Source: Phycisphaerae bacterium
GTDB taxonomy: Bacteria > Planctomycetota > Phycisphaerae > Phycisphaerales > SM1A02
Direction: 5' to 3'
DNA: 10,833 nucleotides
Assembly (NCBI GenBank): GCA_018665385.1
Contig: JABJDN010000019.1
Location: 1 to 10,833 of the forward strand
A program made the translations under genes and the position numbers. The notes under the pieces were generated by a model. It did no database searches. It was not told the DNA's origin and saw nothing but the letters and a program-made list of their open reading frames with translations. Each line of letters opens with the position of its first letter. Positions within the stretch are counted from its first letter, which is position 1. Positions 6,944 to 10,833 of the stretch are shown piece after piece.

Positions 6944-8319
6944 TTTTTCCCTAGTTTCACTCGTTTGGCAAGTTTATATGCAGTGAGTGAATCGGAAGCT
7001 TCTGCAATAACCCTTGCAATTGGCTCGGTGTTACTCGGGCGCACGTGGATCCAACCTTCATCAAAATCAATTCGAAGGCCATCGCTGTTATCCATTGTAG
7101 CACCAGCGTATTCTTTTTCTAGGCGAGCAATTTCCTCTTCAATGGCAGGGATGCCACCTAAGTCTTCTAAGTCGATTGTGCGTTTAATCATTTCATATGG
7201 TTTGATTGCTTGGACAATAGATGACAATTTTTCGTTTCGCCGACGCATAAGGTCTAAGACCAGTGCCATGCCAGACAAACTATCACGAACCCAACAAACT
7301 GTTGGAAGAATAATTCCACCGTTTCCTTCACCACCAATTGTGCACCCATGTTCTTTCATTGCGTTTGCTACATTCGCTTCGCCAACTGCTGATCGCCACG
7401 TGGTACAGTCGTATTCTTTCGCAACATCATCAATCATACGGCTTGTTGATAAATTCGTTGCGACGGAAGTATCTGGGTGGTCTTCAAGCCAGCGATGCGC
7501 TGCGAGCACGAGGGTGTATTCCTCGCCAAAGTAAAAACCAGTTTCATCAACAACGGCAAGACGATCGGCATCGGGGTCTTGAGCAAAGCCAACGTCGGCA
7601 TCAAATTTATCAACCATTTTTGACAAGTCAGTTAAATTTTCTGCTTTTGGTTCAGGTGTGTGTGCAAACTCCCCAGTTGGTTCACCATTTAAGTGCATTA
7701 CATCGCAACCTAACAATTCAAGAAGTTTACAACCCGATTCACAACCAGCGCCATTTATAGAATCGAGAACAACTCTGAATCGACAGTCGCGAATTGGTTG
7801 TGGGTCAATTGCACCGAATACTTTTGCTATGTGCGTGTCATTCCCTTGTGTGTTCAGTTCAAGTGAGCCGCCATCATTTGGGGGTAGGCTACATTTTTCC
7901 TTAAAGCGAGAAATGATTTCTTCAGCGTCTTCCTTACTTGGCGCTAAGCCATCTCCATCAAGGCATTTCAAACCGTTCCAAGGGGTTGGGTTGTGAGAAG
8001 CAGTAACAATAATTCCACCATCGCTATGAAGGGCGTTAATCATTACTCCAGCGGTTGGAGTTGCAACAACACCTAAATCAGTCACCTTGCAACCGCACTC
8101 AATAAAGGCTTTTGCAACTGCACCTTGAAGGGAGGGTCCGCTTGGTCGACTGTCACGAGCAACGCAAAGCGATGGAAGCTTTCCAAGTTTTTTGAACAGA
8201 AAAGCAACAAATGCTTGCGCAAATGCATGTGCAACTTCTGGTGTCATGGTCTCGCCGACAATGCCCCTTACTCCTGAAACAGAGAGCATGAGTGGTGGTG
8301 TTGCTTGTGTGTCGTTCAT
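6940..8319 (-). CDS. glmM: Phosphoglucosamine/phosphohexose mutase, archaeal-GlmM-like
   Basis: The 459-residue product is an alpha-D-phosphohexomutase that would interconvert hexosamine or hexose 6- and 1-phosphates in the cytoplasm. Domain 1 starts SGVRGIVGE (15-23) and carries the phosphoserine loop VTASHNP (105-111; Ser108). Domain 2 has the magnesium loop DPDADR (248-253), domain 3 the sugar loop GGEGNGG (329-335), and domain 4 the phosphate loop RPSNTEP (427-433). TASHNP and EGNGG resemble the archaeal GlmM group more than bacterial GlmM (ISASHNP, GEQSGH), so phosphomannomutase/phosphoglucomutase activity is the main alternative. I chose the ATG at 8319 because it forms an ATGA overlap with the upstream stop; an in-frame ATG at 8340 adds seven residues not typical of the family. 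It is the last gene of the four-gene operon, and its stop overlaps that of the convergent pilus operon. Confidence 0.9.
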   Translation of the reverse strand: MNDTQATPPLMLSVSGVRGIVGETMTPEVAHAFAQAFVAFLFKKLGKLPSLCVARDSRPSGPSLQGAVAKAFIECGCKVTDLGVVATPTAGVMINALHSDGGIIVTASHNPTPWNGLKCLDGDGLAPSKEDAEEIISRFKEKCSLPPNDGGSLELNTQGNDTHIAKVFGAIDPQPIRDCRFRVVLDSINGAGCESGCKLLELLGCDVMHLNGEPTGEFAHTPEPKAENLTDLSKMVDKFDADVGFAQDPDADRLAVVDETGFYFGEEYTLVLAAHRWLEDHPDTSVATNLSTSRMIDDVAKEYDCTTWRSAVGEANVANAMKEHGCTIGGEGNGGIILPTVCWVRDSLSGMALVLDLMRRRNEKLSSIVQAIKPYEMIKRTIDLEDLGGIPAIEEEIARLEKEYAGATMDNSDGLRIDFDEGWIHVRPSNTEPIARVIAEASDSLTAYKLAKRVKLGKN

Positions 8320-8678
8320 GGTGTGTAGATTGCCTTGCAATTTGGAGCTTCTGTAACGGATACAGATTGTACTGTAATTGGAGGACGAATCTGCAAGCGT
8401 AGTGCATCGCCAATATATTGAGCAACCAACTCAGTTGAGGGGTTTTTCCCTTCAAGGGAGCTATTTACATTTAAGTCGGTGTCGCGCAAAGGAGCAATAA
8501 TGGACTCTATCTGTTTTTCCACCTCTAGAAAATCTATAAGGATACCATCGCTGTCGAGAGTTGTGCCAGCTAACATCACATCAACTTTCCAGTCGTGGCT
8601 GTGTGGTGTTTCGTCAACGCCCTGAATCGTAACAGCGTGCGTCGCTACGAACGAGGTAGAAACGCAAACCTCAAACAT
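8316..8678 (-). CDS. 6-pyruvoyl-tetrahydropterin synthase / QueD family protein lacking canonical catalytic Cys and His
   Basis: The 120-residue product has the T-fold layout of PTPS/QueD enzymes, which act on dihydroneopterin triphosphate in queuosine or pterin synthesis. Zinc ligands are conserved as His14 (VATHAV), His26 and His28 (PHSHDW). Further family marks are 'GILIDFLEVE' (45-54), LN at 69-70, 'NPSTELVAQYI' (79-89) and the substrate-anchoring Glu110 (VTEAP). In E. coli QueD the catalytic Cys27 and His71 lie just before HGH and in LDHHYLN. Here the first loop (TIQGVDET) has no cysteine and the second reads RDTDLN, so the His is Thr67 while Asp66 is kept. The start at 8678 gives an 8 nt overlap with the Nudix gene; an upstream in-frame ATG at 8699 has GGGAAG a few bases before it and would add seven residues. 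It probably has a divergent reaction. Confidence 0.85.
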   Translation of the reverse strand: MFEVCVSTSFVATHAVTIQGVDETPHSHDWKVDVMLAGTTLDSDGILIDFLEVEKQIESIIAPLRDTDLNVNSSLEGKNPSTELVAQYIGDALRLQIRPPITVQSVSVTEAPNCKAIYTP

Positions 8679-9213
8679 CCGTAGCGGTCCACTCTTCATT
8701 TACTTCCCAAGTAAATGGATCATTCGAACAATCAATATCAACAGCAAAGAAGCCGCCGCGATGCTGCTTGACAAGATTCCAAATAATTTTTTTGTCTGTG
8801 TCTGGGATATCTATGTTTTCAACCTCTGCCACTGGAACCCATTCAAGTGTTCCTTCTTCAAATTCCATTGCTTGGATTTCTTCGTGGCGTATTGCCCTTG
8901 TCACTTCAAATAGAAACAGTAACCAATGTGTATTCGTATTGTCTTTGTAATATGCTTTTTCAGCGAGCATGCCAGAGAGTCGAATTTCTTGAGGGGAAAC
9001 AACGACGCCAGATTCTTCTTGTATTTCGCGAACAGCACAAGCGTGCGGGCTTTCACCCCTCGTAACTTCCAACTTTCCCCCAATGGGAGAGTACTTTCCC
9101 TTGTTAGGGTCTTTTGCTCTATGAAGCATGAGTAGTTGGTCGTCTTCGTCGTACAAATAGCAGAGCACTGCAATTTTATAGGGAAGGTCTGTAATAGAAT
9201 ATGACGTGCTCAT
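8671..9213 (-). CDS. Nudix hydrolase
   Basis: The 180-residue product is a cytoplasmic Nudix pyrophosphohydrolase that cleaves nucleoside-diphosphate-linked compounds with a divalent metal. The Nudix box spans 45-70, with GGKLE (45-49), Glu54, then the catalytic helix REIQEESGV (62-70) supplying Glu63, Glu66 and Glu67. The usual G-x5-E spacing is lengthened to seven residues by VTR in place of the single Pro of GGKxEPGE. Upstream is a beta strand and 'LLMLHRAKDPNKGKYSP' (27-43), as in MutT-like and 8-oxo-dGTPase-like members, but the substrate cannot be told. The ATG overlaps the pdxJ stop (ATGA), and AAGGA lies 9 nt upstream of it. The C-terminal 30 residues (HRGGFFAVDIDCSNDPFTWE, 151-170) are beyond the core fold. 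Its place between pdxJ and the QueD-like gene gives no clear substrate clue. Confidence 0.92.
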   Translation of the reverse strand: MSTSYSITDLPYKIAVLCYLYDEDDQLLMLHRAKDPNKGKYSPIGGKLEVTRGESPHACAVREIQEESGVVVSPQEIRLSGMLAEKAYYKDNTNTHWLLFLFEVTRAIRHEEIQAMEFEEGTLEWVPVAEVENIDIPDTDKKIIWNLVKQHRGGFFAVDIDCSNDPFTWEVNEEWTATDV

Positions 9214-9956
9214 GCCTGTGCATCCTTAATGTTATGTTTCATTTCTCGAACTGAATTTTGCATTCCAACAAATACGCTGCGGCTGACAATGGAATGACCG
9301 ATATGCAACTCTCCAATACCTTGGATTGATGCAATTGCAGAGACGTTGTGATGCGTGAGACCGTGTCCGGCGTTGCATTGCAAACCAATGTGAAGAGCGT
9401 GTTGCACTGAAGCAAGTACTTTATCACGCTCCATTTGAACTTCGGGGTGTTCAAGAGATAAATCATGGCGAATTACTGCTTCTGCGAAAGGGCCAGTGTG
9501 AATCTCGCATACGTCAAAACCACAAGATTTGGCAGCATCTATTTGTTTCAGGCAAGCGTCAATAAACGCGCTTGTTTTCAAGTTCGCTTGCCTAAGCTCT
9601 TGAAGCATTGAAGTGAGAAGGGCTGATTCCTTTTGCACATCAAGCCCGCCCTCTGTTGTCACTTCATTTCTTCCTTCTGGAACGAACATGACCATTTCTG
9701 GCTTGGAGGAAAGGGCAAGGGCAAGCATTTCTGGTGTTGCGGCTAACTCAAGATTCAGGGGCACTTGCACGCTCTCTCGAAGTCGAAAAAGATCAGCATC
9801 TTGCATGTGCCTTCTGTCCTCACGAATATGGAGCGTAATACCATCTGCCCCGCCAAGGCAAGCCTCAGCTGCGGCAAGTATTGGGTCGGGCTCGATAGTC
9901 TTTCTAGCCTCTCTAATAGTGGCTACATGGTCAATATTTACACAAAGTTTCGTCAT
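9210..9956 (-). CDS. pdxJ: Pyridoxine 5'-phosphate synthase PdxJ
   Basis: The 248-residue product (E. coli PdxJ has 243) condenses 1-deoxy-D-xylulose 5-phosphate with 3-amino-2-oxopropyl phosphate to pyridoxine 5'-phosphate, the last ring-forming step of DXP-dependent vitamin B6 synthesis. TIM-barrel motifs appear in order: NIDHVATIR (7-15), GADGITLHIREDRRHM (36-51) with His43, Arg45 and His50, LNLELAAT (67-74) with Glu70, VPEGRNEVTTEGGLDV (92-107), 'EIHTGPFA' (151-158), CNAGHGL (194-200) with His198, and 'ELHIGHSIVSRSVFVGM' (216-232). All catalytic positions known from E. coli are present. The ATG at 9956 gives the standard N terminus MTKLCVNIDH; a longer reading from 10094 would run into the phoU upstream region and is rejected. 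It is the first gene of the minus-strand operon and overlaps the Nudix gene by 4 nt. Confidence 0.97.
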   Translation of the reverse strand: MTKLCVNIDHVATIREARKTIEPDPILAAAEACLGGADGITLHIREDRRHMQDADLFRLRESVQVPLNLELAATPEMLALALSSKPEMVMFVPEGRNEVTTEGGLDVQKESALLTSMLQELRQANLKTSAFIDACLKQIDAAKSCGFDVCEIHTGPFAEAVIRHDLSLEHPEVQMERDKVLASVQHALHIGLQCNAGHGLTHHNVSAIASIQGIGELHIGHSIVSRSVFVGMQNSVREMKHNIKDAQA

Positions 9957-9994
9957 GAATCGTGAATCCAAGGGGGGTCGTACCTCAAAGTGGC

Positions 9995-10004
9995 GAGTAT
10001 ACTC
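9995..10004. promoter_or_regulatory. Palindromic candidate bidirectional -10 element or operator
   Basis: The perfect 10 bp palindrome GAGTATACTC places a TATACT hexamer on each strand (plus 9998-10003, minus 10001-9996). It lies in the 86 nt between the divergent pdxJ and phoU starts, about 39 nt from each start codon. TGG at 9991-9993 and CCA at 10005-10007 extend the symmetry with one bulged base. No good -35 hexamer is visible on either side, so it could equally be a binding site for a dimeric regulator. Confidence 0.4.
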
Positions 10005-10030
10005 CCACAGAGCCGATATGCGGACACACG

Positions 10031-10035
10031 AGAGG
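10031..10035 (+). promoter_or_regulatory. Shine-Dalgarno sequence fixing the phoU start
   Basis: AGAGG lies 7 nt before the ATG at 10043 and selects it over an in-frame ATG at 9962 that would add 27 residues unlike PhoU. Confidence 0.65.
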
Positions 10036-10042
10036 CCATCAG

Positions 10043-10723
10043 ATGTCAGAGTTTGAAAGAAAATTAGCACAATTACGCGCCGACCTGAATACACAGGGGG
10101 CGCGCGTCTCAGATCAACTACTTCATGCAGTTGAATCGAGTTTTGATGGTGACACAGAGGCCGCTACAAAAGTCGTGCAGAGCGATGGAGTTATCGACCG
10201 TGTTGATGTTGAAATTGAGCGGGCGTGCATTGATTTGCTGCGATTAGGGGCCAACGACGAACACGGCATTCGAAGCGTTCTCACTATTGTAAAAGTAAAT
10301 AATGAACTCGAACGAATAGCCGATTGTGCAGTGGATATCGCACAATCAGCGATCAATAGCGAACAACTCATCAAACAAGCCCCTCCCACGTTCAGAGTGA
10401 TGGCAAATAGTGTTGTTGGTATGGGCAGGGATACGAACCACGCACTTGCAAAGGCCGATACAGAAATGGCAGTTCGTGTGCTTTCCTTTGATGACACCGT
10501 ATGCAGATTTAGAAAAGAGATCGTGCTAGATGTACAACATAGAACGAGCGGCGGAAAACTTGATCCGCTTGTTGCATTCGAATTACTCGCAGTTACGCGT
10601 TCGCTAGAGCGTATTGCAGATCACTGCACAAACATTTGCGAGCAAGTGATTTACTTAGAAACCGGGAAAATTGTTAGACATTCTATTGAAGGTTGGGCAA
10701 CCCCGGAAACCCCCGAGTTTTGA
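10043..10723 (+). CDS. phoU: Phosphate signalling protein PhoU
   Basis: The 226-residue product is a PhoU protein, a cytoplasmic, mostly helical two-repeat protein that links the Pst phosphate transporter to the PhoR/PhoB two-component system as a negative regulator. Each repeat carries the metal-binding E/D-xxx-D motif: ELERIADCAVD (88-98) with Glu90, Asp94 and Asp98, and LERIADHCTNICE (188-200) with Glu189, Asp193 and Asn197. The N-terminal helices include 'FERKLAQLRADL' (4-15) and 'SDGVIDRVDVEIE' (47-59), both usual for the family. Length is normal (E. coli PhoU 241). No pst or pho genes accompany it in the window. Transcription diverges from pdxJ, and the stop overlaps the next gene's TTG start by 4 nt. 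Confidence 0.95.
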   Translation: MSEFERKLAQLRADLNTQGARVSDQLLHAVESSFDGDTEAATKVVQSDGVIDRVDVEIERACIDLLRLGANDEHGIRSVLTIVKVNNELERIADCAVDIAQSAINSEQLIKQAPPTFRVMANSVVGMGRDTNHALAKADTEMAVRVLSFDDTVCRFRKEIVLDVQHRTSGGKLDPLVAFELLAVTRSLERIADHCTNICEQVIYLETGKIVRHSIEGWATPETPEF

Positions 10724-10833
10724 TCGAACTGCCAAGTGATGTAGTCGCTCGATTTGAAGACCAAGGACAAGGGCATGTCTTTCGGTTTTGGGATGAACTT
10801 ACCGAAACAGAACAGCGTTCATTTCTTGCGGAG
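10720..10833 (+). CDS. UDPGP/UAP-family UDP-sugar pyrophosphorylase, 5' part only
   Basis: The 38 codons present read L/M-IELPSDVVARFEDQG, then QGHVFRFWDELTETEQRSFL, and remain open to the window edge. The 'GQGHVFRFWDELTE..R..F' stretch (16-35) matches the N-terminal helical segment of eukaryotic-type UDP-N-acetylglucosamine and UDP-glucose pyrophosphorylases (compare 'GQEHLLRFWNEL' in human UAP1), which activate sugar 1-phosphates with UTP. The nucleotide-binding core lies beyond the window, so substrate choice is open. There is no ATG. A TTG at 10720-10722 overlaps the phoU stop as TTGA and is the most likely start, with translational coupling. If it is a UAP, it would consume the GlcNAc-1-P made downstream of the GlmM-like mutase in the neighbouring operon. 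Confidence 0.75.
   Translation, partial: MIELPSDVVARFEDQGQGHVFRFWDELTETEQRSFLAE

Noticed and set aside
9613..10056. 147-residue plus-strand reading frame antisense to pdxJ.
   Set aside because: It mirrors the intact pdxJ codons, is rich in Ser and Arg as expected of a reverse-frame shadow, and shows no family motif.
9957..10094. Longer pdxJ reading starting at 10094.
   Set aside because: The extra 46 residues would span the pdxJ-phoU intergenic region and overlap phoU; PdxJ proteins begin with the M-x-x-L-x-VNIDHVATIR segment found at 9956.
1..10833. Search for CRISPR arrays, tRNA or rRNA genes, insertion sequences and attachment sites.
   Set aside because: No spaced direct repeats, cloverleaf-like sequence, transposase motif or terminal inverted repeats were seen by eye; nearly all sequence is accounted for by intact genes.

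Overview
The window is a dense, moderate-GC (roughly 45-47 %, estimated by eye) bacterial segment with very short intergenic gaps and many 1-29 nt gene overlaps. Several features fit a marine planctomycete, probably of the Phycisphaerae type: a eukaryotic-like UDP-sugar pyrophosphorylase start, acidic 'LDDLDD' pilin-like proteins, dockerin/EF-hand-like calcium loops in a secreted protein, and a small DUF5658-like membrane protein. This lineage call is inferred from family content and is not proven.

Left part (1-1160): an unassigned edge of about 200 nt, a small three-helix membrane protein (202-654), then a lipoprotein of LEA14/WHy type (708-1160). The link of these two to the pilus genes is only positional.

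Centre (1264-6943, plus strand): a compact type IV pilus / pseudopilus operon. Its order is PilT-type retraction ATPase, PilC/GspF platform protein, PilV/GspI-like minor pilin, a very large (786 aa) PilX/GspK-like minor pilin, and a PilW/GspJ-like minor pilin. Genes from pilC onward are coupled by overlapping stop/start codons or by a Shine-Dalgarno sequence inside the preceding gene. The three minor pilins match the I-J-K tip complex known from type II secretion and type IV pili. The K-like member carries a block of EF-hand-like calcium loops and a predicted beta-rich C-terminal half, and it is the most unusual object in the window. No extension ATPase, secretin, PilMNO or prepilin peptidase is present here.

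Right part, minus strand (9956 down to 6940): a four-gene overlapping operon, pdxJ (vitamin B6), a Nudix hydrolase, a QueD/PTPS-family protein lacking two canonical catalytic residues, and a phosphoglucosamine mutase of the archaeal-GlmM-like type. It converges on the pilus operon so tightly that the two stop codons share the same TTAA.

Right edge, plus strand: phoU (10043-10723), divergent from pdxJ across 86 nt holding a palindromic TATACT element, then the first 38 codons of a UDPGP/UAP-family nucleotidyltransferase beginning at a TTG overlapping the phoU stop. GlmM and a UAP-like enzyme would bracket the UDP-GlcNAc pathway, with the acetyl/uridylyl steps completed by the truncated gene if it is a UAP.
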